From Corythucha ciliata (lineage: Eukaryota > Arthropoda > Insecta > Hemiptera > Tingidae): a stretch of DNA of 64,000 nt. The position numbers and the translations under genes are program-made. A model generated the notes under the pieces. It had not been told where the DNA came from, did no database searches, and was given only the letters and a program-made list of their open reading frames with translations. The stretch lies in assembly GCA_038030265.1 (NCBI GenBank), contig CM075943.1, positions 10,168,001 through 10,232,000 on the forward strand, in the 5' to 3' direction. Shown here piece by piece: positions 1 through 9,307 of the stretch (position 1 is the first letter of the stretch; each line of letters opens with the position of its first letter).

Positions 1-674
1 ATTCAGAAACATCACTCTCGAATTAAGTGTCGTGAAATTTATAATTTAAAAATGATGATTTTTTGACAGAAATGGATGGATAGACCTAAATTTCTTGGTT
101 TGAAAGAAAAATTTACATTTATAATATAAATTCGCACCTTCTGAAGGCATTTTTGTGGCTAAAATTAAGAAAAATGGCAAATTCATGCATGGCTATAGTA
201 CAATGTTAAAAAATACGCTAATTCACGGCTAGAACTGAAAAAGAGCAATAATCTATACCTATAAAATTTATATAAAATTGCTAATACAGTGTTAAAATTT
301 GAAAAACCGCTAATTTGCGAGTAATATTTAGAAAATAAAATAATCAGCATAGACAAAATTAAGAGGAAAGTTAATTTTAAGCCTAAACATTGAGAAAATT
401 GCTAATTCGCGGCTAAAAATAGAAAAAATCGCCAATTTACAGCTAAAATTGCCGCCAAACGCCAATTTGTGACTGAAATTGAGAAAATTCGCTAATTCAC
501 AGGTTTGAAACGCTACGACGTGTCGCCGCTAAAATTTAAAAAAAGCGCTAATTCGCGGTTGAAATCGAGGAAAATTCTTATTTGCGCCAAAAACTTAATA
601 TACGCCAATTTGCTGATTCTGAAGGCAACTTTTTCAGGCTGAAATTGAAAAAACGCGCCGATTTGTGGCAATAG
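1..674 (+). repeat. Family A degenerate minisatellite array
   Basis: About twenty imperfect head-to-tail units of roughly 28-37 bp with the core AATTCGCGGCTAAAATTGAG followed by an A-rich run and GC(T/C). Units differ by substitutions and small indels. Some carry unit-specific insertions, for example GCACCTTCTGAAGGC near 135, that recur at the matching place in the copy at 26.7 kb. No open frame persists and no gene is visible here. Confidence 0.85.
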
Positions 675-719
675 GTGAAGAACAGTGGCGGCGGAAGTAT
701 TTTGGTTCAGGGGGGGGGG

Positions 720-1537
720 CGAAAATTAAGGCGCTTCCCCCCTTCCCTTCCCCACCATACCCTACACTACCATCACTTCCTTAGTTTTCATCAATAGAAG
801 GTGAAGTGCAGTGTAGTTCTCAATTTTAAGTAAATAGAGGAGGCAAGGTATTGTATGGAGGTGCCCAATAGTCTTGAATGTTCAGCATTTAGGGAATGAT
901 TTGAATGTGGTATACAACGGCCTGATTCTTGATAGGTTTTTGACTAATAATATTTTATTTTTATCCCACATGATACTAAAACCGAATTTTACGGCCGCAA
1001 ATGAGTCCCAAAAGTGTCTCTTTTCATGCCTAGGAACTAAAGTATTTTTCAAGCGACATGCTCCGAAAGTAGTCATTTTCTGTACCCAAAAATGGTCTGG
1101 GAAATTGACCATTACCGCACAGTGACATTCGAGAAATTTTCTGTACTAGTCCAGAAAATATTTTCCGTCCTAGTACGGAGAGTAAATGAACTCGGGTTAT
1201 AACCTCGTTTAAGGTCTTCTTAAACTAAAGACACGAGAAGTCAGTAGTCAATTTGTCAAAGTCAGTTTTATCATTTCCTTGCTGTCGCGTGAAAAAAGTC
1301 GTACATCACTCGTAGGAAACGGATTTACCTCGCCTCGCCCGCCGGGCTTGTGATGTAATGTACCGCGGCAAATTTTACGGCGTTTTAGAGCCACGACTTT
1401 AGCCTCCTGCGTATACATATACTATTATTGATTTCTTAGTTGTTTTTTTTGCCACAAGAATATGGCAAGTATTCGTTTTAAATAATAAACGATAATCATT
1501 CGTACTCAAATAAAACAGCAAAGTGTGGGAATGAAGG
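720..1537. other. Non-repetitive left part of element H2; no gene seen
   Basis: Mixed-composition sequence between the left terminus of H2 and the nested element. Short open frames near 880-1125 on both strands mirror each other and match nothing I recognise. I find no splice-flanked coding exon, transposase motif or RNA gene. Confidence 0.5.
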
Positions 1538-1619
1538 TAGGGGCATAACTAGAAATCCGGATCCGGGGTTCGGATGGGGGCCCCTGAATAGCTTGAAGAT
1601 GAAAAATCGGGATTTTCAA

Positions 1620-3240
1620 GTAGATAAGATGAAAACGAATGGCTAAACTCGCTTGTAAAAGTGAGTAAAACGCTGATTCGCGGCTGAAATTGAGAAAAAT
1701 TGCTGAAATTTATGGCTGTTAATATTAAGAAAAAGCGCTAGCTAATTCACAGCTGACATTGAGATAACGCAAAATCACGAATTGTTGGGGCGAAATTAGG
1801 AAAAAGCGCTAATTTACGCAGCTAAAACTGAGAAAAGCGCTAATTCAAGGATGAAAAAGAGAAAAACGCAAATTCGCGTCGTCTTAAAAAAAAAAAACAC
1901 GCTAATTTACAGCTAAAATTGTGATAAAGTGCTACAATTTAGCAACTTTCAAAATTTAGAACAAGCGCAGATTCACAGCTAAAAGGGAGAAATGCCAACT
2001 CAAGGATTCTCGGGGCAACATTGGGACTAAAATTTAGAAAAAGCGCTAATTCACGGGTGAAATAGTCAAAAACGCGAATTCGCGTCTAGATAAAAGTGGA
2101 GGAAAACTCAGCTAAGGTATGAAAAATTACGATTTTACGGATAAAATCGAGAAAAAACGCTAAAAATCGTAGCTAAAATTAAGAAAATGTGCTAATTTAC
2201 TGCTAAAATTGAGAAACAAAACGCTAATTCACAGCTGAAAATGAGAGAAAACGCCAATTCGCCAATTCTTAGGGGCAACTTTAAGGCTGAAGTTGAAAAG
2301 CGCTAAAGATGAGAAAAACGCTAATTCAAGGATAAAAAAGAGAACAACGCGAATTCGAGTCTAAAAATAGAGAAACACGCTATTATGATAAAGGCAGCTT
2401 TAAACATTGGGAAAAAGCGCGAATTCACAGAAAACGCCAACTCACGGATTCTCGGGGCAGGGACTGAAATTGAGAAAAAGCGCTGCGATTCACGGCGTGA
2501 AATAGAGAAAAACGCGAATTTGCGTCTAAAAGTGGAGGAAAACTTTAATTCACAACTAAGGTACAAAACATTTCAATTTTGCAGATAAAATCGAGAAAAA
2601 GTGCTATAATTTCCAGCTAAAATTAAAAAATGTGCCCATTCACTGCTGAATTGGGGTAAAAAGGCTAATTCACAGCTGAAATTGAGAATACCCCAACTTG
2701 CACATTCTTGGGGAACTTTGGGAATGAAATTGAGAAAAAGCGCTAATTCAAGCGGCTAAAACTGTGAAAAAGCGCTAATTCGAGGGTAATAAATAGAGAA
2801 AAACACGAATGGTTTTTTTTTGTAATGGAGAAAAGCGCGAATTTACGGCTTAAATTTAGACAAATTGCTAATTTGCGGATAAAATTGGGAAAGAGCACTT
2901 AAACGCTACCTAATTTGCGGATTCTTAAGGCAACTTCACGGTAAGAGCTTGTAAAAAGCGCCGATTCGCAGCTAAAAATGAGAAAATGAGCTAATTCGCG
3001 GAAAAAATTGAGAAAACGCACGTGGCTAAAGCCCTGTTCACACGATGGAATGTTTGAAGTTATATTGCATGCTGGTTTTTTAAAAACATATGTTCCTTGG
3101 GTAGTGACCGGATGTTTTCAAAAATCCAGCATGCAATTTAGCTTCAAACATTGCATCGTGTGAACAGGGCTTAAAATTGAGGAAAATATATACTTCAAAG
3201 CTGCATAAAAGTATATTTACGGTTTAATTAGAGACTAAAA
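1620..3240 (+). repeat. Family A minisatellite inside element C copy 1
   Basis: Dozens of imperfect ~28-40-bp units (AATTC(G/A)CGGCTAAAATTGAG plus A-rich spacer). Blocks of several units recur, for example the stretch with ATTCTCGGGGCAAC(A/T)T at about 2005 and 2450, which suggests duplication of multi-unit blocks as well as single units. The only other structure is the hairpin at 3027-3173. Confidence 0.85.
3027..3173. repeat. Palindromic MITE with ~48-bp inverted arms
   Basis: The left arm starts TAAAGCCCTGTTCACACGAT and the right arm is its near-exact reverse complement, ending ATCGTGTGAACAGGGCTTA. Only a few positions mismatch over about 48 bp, with a ~50-bp centre. It interrupts the family A array. 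It resembles the hairpin at 18214-18352, whose arms also begin near GCCC(T)GTTCACA, so both may be one fold-back family. No coding capacity. Confidence 0.8.
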
Positions 3241-3294
3241 GGGCCTCCTAGAGATTTCCGCCCCGGGCCCCGGACAAGTGTTGTTCCGCCACTG

Positions 3295-3739
3295 GGTAGC
3301 GGTGATCGCATAACAAAACAGCGGGTTTGATGCCCCCAGGGTAGAGATGCCCGGTGCGCACCGCTCACGCCGCACGCCCCTTGCTACGCCTGTGCTTCAT
3401 ATTGCTTAAATTTGGGCTAAAACCCTCTCCGGGGAGGGTGGCCGATAGGTGGATCGCCCTCCTTTGCCAGATGACAGGGGTAAAGTGTAGAAGAAGAATC
3501 AATAATATACCTAACAAAAAGTCTGCAGAAAAGTGAAAGATGGGGGGGGGGGCGAATGTTCTAGGCATTGCTATTTTTCATCTTCTCGCAAATGATCCAG
3601 GGTTTTCGATCTGAGTGACGGTCGCTTGGTCCTCGAATAAGAAGCGAAAAGGATAGAATAAGAACTTTGGGTGCAGTATTCGGGATAGAAGATTGGCATT
3701 GAAGCCTGCCCCCCCCCCCCCCCGGTTCCGCCGTCACTG
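3295..3739. other. Right part of element H2; no gene seen
   Basis: GC-rich segment with G11 at 3542-3552 and C15 at 3709-3723, running to the H2 terminus. It contains GCACGCCCCTTGCTACGCCT near 3370-3390, which looks like another hAT-type subterminal sequence, but I find no matching partner. Small open frames on both strands overlap each other and match no family I know. Confidence 0.45.
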
Positions 3740-3747
3740 GTGAAGAA

Positions 3748-4180
3748 ACCGCTAATTCGCGAGTAAACTGAGAAAAATCGCACATGCATTGCGTTTGGCG
3801 AACCAAAAAAATCCTAATTCGTGAAAAGTCCCCCTATTTTGCGGCTAATATTGAGGAAAACACTTTAAAAAAACGTTAATTCCCAGCTAAAACTGAAAAA
3901 AGTGCTATTCCTCTGGTAACAAAATTTAAAAAATCGGTAATATGCTGCTAAAATTGAGGAAAACGCCAAAACACGTGGATAATTAAGAAACATCGCTCAC
4001 GGGATAAAAACGATACTTTGCTGCTAAAGTTGAAAAAATGCGCAAATTCTCGATTATGGGAGGGGGTGGAGCAAAACCGTTAATCTGCGGCTGAAATTGA
4101 GAAGAACGATACACTCGGCCAAAATTGAGAAAAGCGCTAATTTGCGGGTAGAGGCCAAAAATCGCCCTTAACTGAGAGAT
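3748..4180 (+). repeat. Family A minisatellite, right part of H1 copy 1
   Basis: Continuation of the H1 copy after the H2 insertion. Units such as ACCGCTAATTCGCGAG and the marker ATGCATTGCGTTTGGCGAAC are shared in the same order with 26846-27260. The last ~170 bp of the element (4181-4352) are pyrimidine-rich, with C13 at 4313-4325. Confidence 0.85.
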
Positions 4181-4360
4181 TGAGACTGTGATGAGGCCAG
4201 CAAGATGTCCAGATTCATGAGTGTGGCTGGCTGGATGGACTGATGACTAAAATGTGAAATTACCCCCCTCCCCTCTCCTCACCATTACGATATTTCAATC
4301 TTATCCTCCCATCCCCCCCCCCCCCGAGGACAAATTCCTACCTACGCCACTGATTCATAC

Positions 4361-5030
4361 GTAATTCCCTCCAAGTTGGGGTTTAAATGGAGCGAAGTCC
4401 ACGAAATTGGGTGTTGAAACAGGAAAAGTGTGTAAAATTGGTTATTTAAAGAGCGAATCTCATGCAATTTGGGATTTAAAAGCGAGAAAATCAGCAAATT
4501 TGGAGTAAGAAATAACAAAATTAGTGGAATTTGGTTTGTAAGGTGCCAAATTTGAAACGTTCATTCAAGAAGGATGGAAAATATTCAGTCAAAATGTTAA
4601 TTGATTAAGCCAAAACAAAATTGTTTTTTTTTTTTTTTTTTTGTTCTTTCTTTGCGAAATTAGTTTTGTTATTAAACAAACCTACAAAACTGATTATATA
4701 AAGAGCGAAAGCCCAACAATTTGAAGAAAAAAAAAAAAAGAAAATTATAATGAAACAAAAAAGTGGGCGAGATCTTTCGTTTTCTCAATATCTTCATTGC
4801 CAAGAAATTTGGTTTGTGAATGAGCAAATTCGACGAAATTTGGTTTGTGAAGGAGCAAATTCCACGAAATCTGGGTTTTTTAATGAGAAAAACCCCGGAA
4901 TCGGGATTTGAACGAGACGAATCCAACAAATTTAGTTGTGAATGAGCAAAAATTCGCGAAATTGAAGTTTGGAGGAGTAAAAATGACGACACTTTGTGTT
5001 TGAAAGTGCCAAACGTATATGACTAGTTTT
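4361..5030 (+). repeat. Family C degenerate minisatellite
   Basis: Imperfect ~30-40-bp units around GCGAAACCCACGAAATTTGG followed by a T-rich spacer (for example GGTTTGTGAATGAGCAAATT). About fifteen units by eye. The same family recurs at about 17790-18190. The open frame on the minus strand (4672-4992) simply reads through units and is not a gene. Confidence 0.7.
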
Positions 5031-6492
5031 AAATCAGACTTTGAGTCAATGTTCTCATAGGTTGTTGGGTGAATTTTAGAGTTTCGAGTGAAATGAAGGC
5101 TTGACGTTGTGTGGAAGCCATTCAGTGGGTTGAAATCACTGCATTGTCCTCTGAGTGGACTTTTGTGCTACGATCTCTCCGCCCCTGGCACTCGAACTGA
5201 CTTGGGAAAATCGAGTTTTTAGGGAGGAGACCCGGCCTTCAGCTCAGCCAAGAGGGCTGACGAAGGGCGACGTGATGGCTAAGCGCCGCAGGCTTATTTG
5301 TTTGAAGACGAAAAACTTGAATGATGTTTTGAGTTTAGAAATCCAGGCGTTACATCAAGCAGAGACCGAAAAAGTAGGACAAAAAGAGGAAAATTTTAGA
5401 TCTCTCCCCGGACATCTGAAAAATGAGCCCGGGCGTCCCCGGACGCTCAAGAAAGTAGGACATGTCCTGTAGGACGTCTGGTCACCCTAAATATAGTTCT
5501 AATTTCATTCGAGCTTTAATCCTAGCTAAATATAGTTGAGAATAATCAAAAAGTCTGACCTTAGGATCTCTGATACAATCCAGGACGTCCGGAAGAGAGG
5601 GGAGAGGGAGCAATTATGAAATTATTAGTTCAATAGAGATTTCATCAAAAGGAAATTCCATGATCATTTAGGTGGAAGATATGGGGTTGGACTAATAAAG
5701 TTTCAATTTCATTCGATCGCTGACTGAATTATGGAGAACGAAAACAAAAAAACGTGAACAGGGAAATAATCTGAATATTCCTTTATTATTAATAATGGTT
5801 TTAGAGCCATTAACCTGCTATAATTTTGTTTTAGATTATTGACTCTTTTATTGAGTCCTGAGCTTCCTCGCTTCGGTCTTGACTCCAGTCCAGGAGCGTG
5901 AAAGCTCGGAACTCGTAAACAAAAGAACGGCCAATAATTTCAAAATAAAAAAAATCGTATAAATATTACTTTCTTTGACTTCTATTTTATATATTTGAGC
6001 GCTGGCACCAAAAAAACAACTTATTCATTTAAAACAACTTACGAAAAACGAATTTCGTGACCTTTTCAGACCTTTGATTATGCATATATTTATACTCAAT
6101 ATTTCAGATTTATCACGAGATGAATATTTTTTTTTTTTTTTTAAGGCAGTCGAAAAATCCCCGTAGATCACTCAATGTCATTAAACATAAAAAAATAATT
6201 TAGCAGATTTCCTGAAAAGACCCCTAAGACTCGTTCTTTCTCTCTCTTTTTTTAATATGCGTTAAGCAGGATAATCCCGAAGGCGTCGAGCATTTTGTTT
6301 CTCAATTTTGGACCTAACTTTTACGCAAATAAAAAAAAAGATGACTGTTTTAGACTCCAGCCCTTCCTTGACCACGAACATTCTAATAACTCTAATAATT
6401 CTTCTTCACGACTATTTTGTTTTTCCTCTGAGTTTTATTGTATGATCCGAGTAGTTTGTGAGGTTCATCGTAATGTGAAATTTATTACTTAC
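5031..6492. other. AT-rich DNA downstream of the last ABCG exon found; no gene seen
   Basis: Probably intron sequence of the ABCG gene, because the exon ending at 6493 finishes in a splice donor. I looked on the minus strand for the expected next exon (the GLDS D-loop and H-loop) and do not see it. The sequence GGACGTCTGGTCACCCTA at 5472-5489 resembles the outer end of a DNA transposon of the CAGGGTGACCAG type, but no partner end is evident. Short poly-T and poly-A runs are present. Confidence 0.5.
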
Positions 6493-7627
6493 GTTGTTGG
6501 TTCGTCAAGAAAGAGGACAGGCGGATTATTGACTAGTTCGACGGCGATCGAAAGTCGCTTTTTCTCTCCTCCGGACAATCGTGATGTCATCGTATTTTGA
6601 CATTTGGTCAGTCTTAAAAGCTCCATAATTTCGTCTGCCTGAAGCGATAACCCAATTAAAAAAAAAAAAAAAAAATGATTGCTTCAAACTTATCTCATTC
6701 CAGCATCATTCAATTCCATCCACTTACAACATTGTTTCTGTACTGTTTCGTCGAATCCGGCCCCAATTTTAATTCGGCGGAATAGAGAAGGCACTCGCGA
6801 ACCGTCATTCCATCCTGGTGAACGTCCTCTTGCATTATATAACGGGATAATTTACGAAAAATTTTAATATCGCGGTGCATGCCATTTATTAGAATTGTTC
6901 CAGTTCCATCACCCCGCCTGATCACGGAAGGAGTGAAATTTGTAATTAGAGCTGCCTCCGAAACACCGAGGCTATAATTTTTTAAAAAAATTAAAAGTCT
7001 GGGAAACATTCTTACCTATATCCAGCTAAAACGTTTAAAAGAGTTGATTTTCCCGCGCCTGAAGGCCCCAAAATAGCTGTCAATTCTCCTGATTTGAATA
7101 AACCACTGACGCTTCTTAAAATTAACTTAGAACCTGGAAGTGCAGGGACAAACAAAAAATAAAAATACCATTATGCATTTATCCGTGACAAACAACAATT
7201 ATTAATTGAATCTGTACGTTTGGCATTGAACAGCCTTCATCAATTCTTCAAAGCGGAAAGTTATAACGAAACAAACAATAAAAAACGTTACCCCCAAGGG
7301 CTTAATTTCCAGAAAAAAATCACGAAGTGAAGAATGTTGTGAATTAACCTTGGGGTTAATTTATAAATACAACCGGTTAGGTCACAAACTCTCAGGTATG
7401 ATTGAAGTTTAACGTTGCTTATAGTTAAAATGATTAAAAAGTGTATAGAAATGACGAAGAACGAGCAGTTAATTAATATCCTTAGATAGTAAATACGAGT
7501 AATCCATATTTGTTCACTCACTATTTCGGTCAATAGGAACTGTGTAGGTCAGGTCGTTGAACTCAATATCAACGGGTGGTCGTCGCTGTAGATACATGCC
7601 CATCGTTGGAAGATTTTCCTCGGCCAT
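6493..7627 (-). CDS. ABCG-subfamily half-transporter, first four coding exons (partial gene)
   Basis: N-terminal part of an ABC transporter of the ABCG1/ABCG4 type: nucleotide-binding domain first, membrane domain expected later. Such proteins dimerise in membranes and export lipids or other hydrophobic compounds. Exons are 7627-7522 (start ATG at 7627), 7133-7016, 6917-6728 and 6638-6493. All have GT-AG borders and the phases join exactly, giving 186 codons plus 2 bases. Visible motifs are Walker [10 protein letters not shown] (residues 58-66), Q-loop Q104, ABC signature LSGGE (159-163) and Walker B VLFLDEPT (179-186). The open frame just before the first ATG matches no conserved sequence. 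The last donor, GTAAGT at 6492-6487, leads into an intron, but no exon with the D-loop, H-loop or the six membrane helices is in the window. The gene either continues past base 1 through repeat-filled introns or is truncated. Substrate unknown. Confidence 0.9.
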
Positions 7628-8074
7628 TTTTCTGTCAACACAAAAGTCGAATATGTTGATTTTTTACGAAATAACTCAACACAAACTGGTTCAACTATAA
7701 TAACTAGTTCAGTCGGTGAACACCTATTGAGTTCCTTTATGATAATAGGTCTAGTAGGTGTCTTAATTTCAGGCCAATTATAATCATTCCCAAACAATAA
7801 GGCCCTGCTCTCCCTCCTTCATTCACGTTATTCATATTCACTTCCTGAATCATATACATTTATGATTTTGTTTCAATTAAATGTATTTTTTAATTTTTTT
7901 TTACGCTGCAGGGAACTTACAATAAGGAACTTGCATGAATCTCCAATTAGAGAAAAAATTGGACGAGTGATTCATAGAGTAAACTAAAGGATGTCAACGG
8001 AAGTGGCAACCCGATTGACCTAGCACCTGTTGATTTTTAAAATAAAAGGAATATAATTTTAATGTAGCGTTGAA
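7628..8074. other. Sequence upstream of the ABCG start; no gene seen
   Basis: AT-rich. It should hold the 5' UTR or an upstream intron of the ABCG gene, but I see no clear TATA box or initiator. From about 8040 it matches the subterminal part of element C (AGGAATATAATTTTAATGTA is nearly repeated at about 49530), marking the edge of a third element C copy that the Gypsy element below split. Confidence 0.45.
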
Positions 8075-8079
8075 CTTGG

Positions 8080-8188
8080 TGTCATGTATTTATTTTCATA
8101 TGTCCATTATGATTTATCAAAATATTCAAAATATATAAAAGAAGTTTCTAAACGCGGTTCTAAGATTAACGTGTAAAAAGACACAACA
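8080..8188 (+). repeat. 5' LTR of the Gypsy/Mag-like element
   Basis: Starts TGTCATG and ends GACACAACA. It is 109 bp long and matches 12603-12711 except at two positions near its start. Preceded by CTTGG. AT-rich, with AAAATATATAAAAG as a likely promoter TATA region. Confidence 0.93.
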
Positions 8189-8190
8189 AT

Positions 8191-8208
8191 TGGCGACTCG
8201 GTGAAAAT
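8191..8208 (+). promoter_or_regulatory. Primer-binding site
   Basis: TGGCGACTCGGTGAAAAT begins two bases after the LTR. TGG at the start is complementary to the CCA end of a tRNA, as expected for the minus-strand primer of an LTR element. I do not assign the tRNA. Confidence 0.7.
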
Positions 8209-8249
8209 TTCAGCCAACAGGAAGACAAGTCTACTTCGACTTGGCTAAA

Positions 8250-9307
8250 ATGGACCCGGAACAGTTTGAAAGGCTTTTAAACGCATTTACACAGTCACAA
8301 CTCAGCCTAATCCAATCTTTTAAGCCATCCAATCCAACCAATCGTCTTCCTCGGCTCATGAAAACAATGTATCGAGCGTGCAACCTTTTGAACATTTCGA
8401 TTCGACAAAAGAAATGTTCAACCGTTACATCGAACGATTCGAAAATTACTTATCAATTAAAAATCTCTCGGATCAGACTCGTCAAGCGCAGCTTCTGTGC
8501 GCCTCAATTGGGCCTACTCATTACAGCAATCTAGGCTCATTTCTCGGCCCTGACAAACCCATCAAAGACTTCAATTACAACGATCTCGTACAAAAATTAA
8601 GAGAAATGCTCATTCCAAAGCGAAACGTAGTCGTAAATCAACATTATTTTCTCAGTGTCACGCAGAAAGACAACCAAACGATTGCTGAATTTGTCTGCAG
8701 CCTTCGTGAATCTTTAAACGATTGCGATTTCTTCGTTAAATGCCAATGTGACACCAACGCGTCCGCCTCCGACATTTTCTTGCGTGCCCAGTTCATTAGA
8801 GGGTTAAAAGACAACTGGATTCGTGAACAACTTTTACAATCCACCTCCATCAACTTCGATGAAATCGTTTCCAAGGCCGTCGCTCTCGAAGCATCCCGGA
8901 TTGAGAGCCAAAAGTGTTCAATTTCTCCCGGATTTTCCTCATACAGTGACTCGACTGATACTTTCAAGGTATTCAACCAGCCCCGTCGCGGAATTAGTAA
9001 AAACCAACGCAAAGATGAACGGCAACATGTTTCACAAAACAAAAACGGCAACACGACACGCACGGAACGAAGTCACTCTCCGACTCGAAGACGAAAGATT
9101 ATCGACTACCACGCACTGGGAATAAACAATCTATGTCTGAACTGCGGCAGATCGAACCACAGGTCACATGAATGCTACACCGATCGAGAAAGTCGAACTT
9201 GCAAAGCCTGTCACAAGAAAGGCCACGTATCTAAAGTCTGTATAAAAACGCTTCTGCAGACCAGGCGACAGCGTTTAACATCGACTCAACATACCTCGAC
9301 GAGTTAA
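8250..9307 (+). pseudogene. Gag of the Gypsy/Mag-like element (one frameshift)
   Basis: Structural protein of the retrotransposon particle. The first ATG, at 8250, gives MDPEQFERLLNAFTQ, but this frame fails. The rest of gag runs in another frame from about 8342 to the stop at 9305-9307, so a 1-base shift lies near 8342. The main part contains a retrotransposon gag domain (about YIERFENYL to RGLKDNWIREQLL) and two zinc knuckles near the end, CLNCGRSNHRSHEC and CKACHKKGHVSKVC, both CX2CX4HX4C and nucleic-acid binding. The gag frame overlaps the pol frame by about 70 bases, and pol is in the -1 frame, consistent with translation by programmed -1 frameshifting. Confidence 0.85.

Larger units (their letters stand above)
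1538..3294 (+). mobile_element. Element C copy 1, nested inside H2
   Basis: Begins about TAGGGGCATAACTAG, goes through GGGGGCCCCTGAATAGCTT, and ends GGGCCCCGGACAAG then TTGTTCCGCCACTG. The same end sequences occur reversed at 49451-52710 (start GGCCCGGAGCGGAAATC; far end AAGCTATTCAGGGGCCCC), and the subterminal part also matches 8040-8079 plus 12712 onward. I read these as three copies of one non-autonomous element whose interior is a family A array. The CAGTGGCGG-type right end suggests hAT. I do not find a convincing target duplication for this copy: the 8 bases before 1538 and after 3294 do not match. The left boundary is therefore approximate. Confidence 0.55.
683..3739. mobile_element. 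hAT-like element H2 with exact 8-bp target duplication
   Basis: The left end reads CAGTGGCGGCGGAAG and the right end, on the other strand, CAGTGACGGCGGAAC, so about 13 of the first 14 bases pair as terminal inverted repeats. It is flanked by an exact 8-bp direct repeat, GTGAAGAA, at 675-682 and 3740-3747. Eight-base duplications and CAG(T/G)G termini are hAT hallmarks. The related H1 copy near 26843 has the unoccupied site, GTGAAAAACCGC, where this copy is interrupted. There is a G10 tract just inside the left end and a C15 tract just inside the right end. No transposase is recognisable. A second element lies inside it (1538-3294). Confidence 0.75.
1..4352 (+). mobile_element. hAT-like non-autonomous element H1, copy 1 (left end outside window)
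   Basis: This is the older of two copies of one element; the other is complete at 25710-27419. Bases 128-330 match 26673-26870 closely, and 3740-4352 matches 26842-27419, including the pyrimidine-rich right end and the last bases CCTACCTACGCCACTG. Read on the other strand that end begins CAGTGGCGTAGGTAGG, typical of hAT termini. The copy is split by a later insertion at 683-3739. Its interior is almost wholly family A minisatellite and I see no transposase, so it would need a transposase supplied in trans. The left terminus would lie before base 1. The 8 bases after the right end are ATTCATAC, which should also precede the left end. Confidence 0.7.

Noticed and set aside
1..4180. CRISPR-like array of ~30-bp repeats
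   Set aside because: Units are contiguous, highly degenerate and without unique spacers of constant length, and the DNA is eukaryotic.
5472..5489. GGACGTCTGGTCACCCTA as the end of a DNA transposon
   Set aside because: Only one end is visible and no inverted partner lies in the neighbouring 2 kb.
6679..6867. Plus-strand frame over the third ABCG exon
   Set aside because: It is the antisense shadow of a spliced exon with clear ABC motifs.
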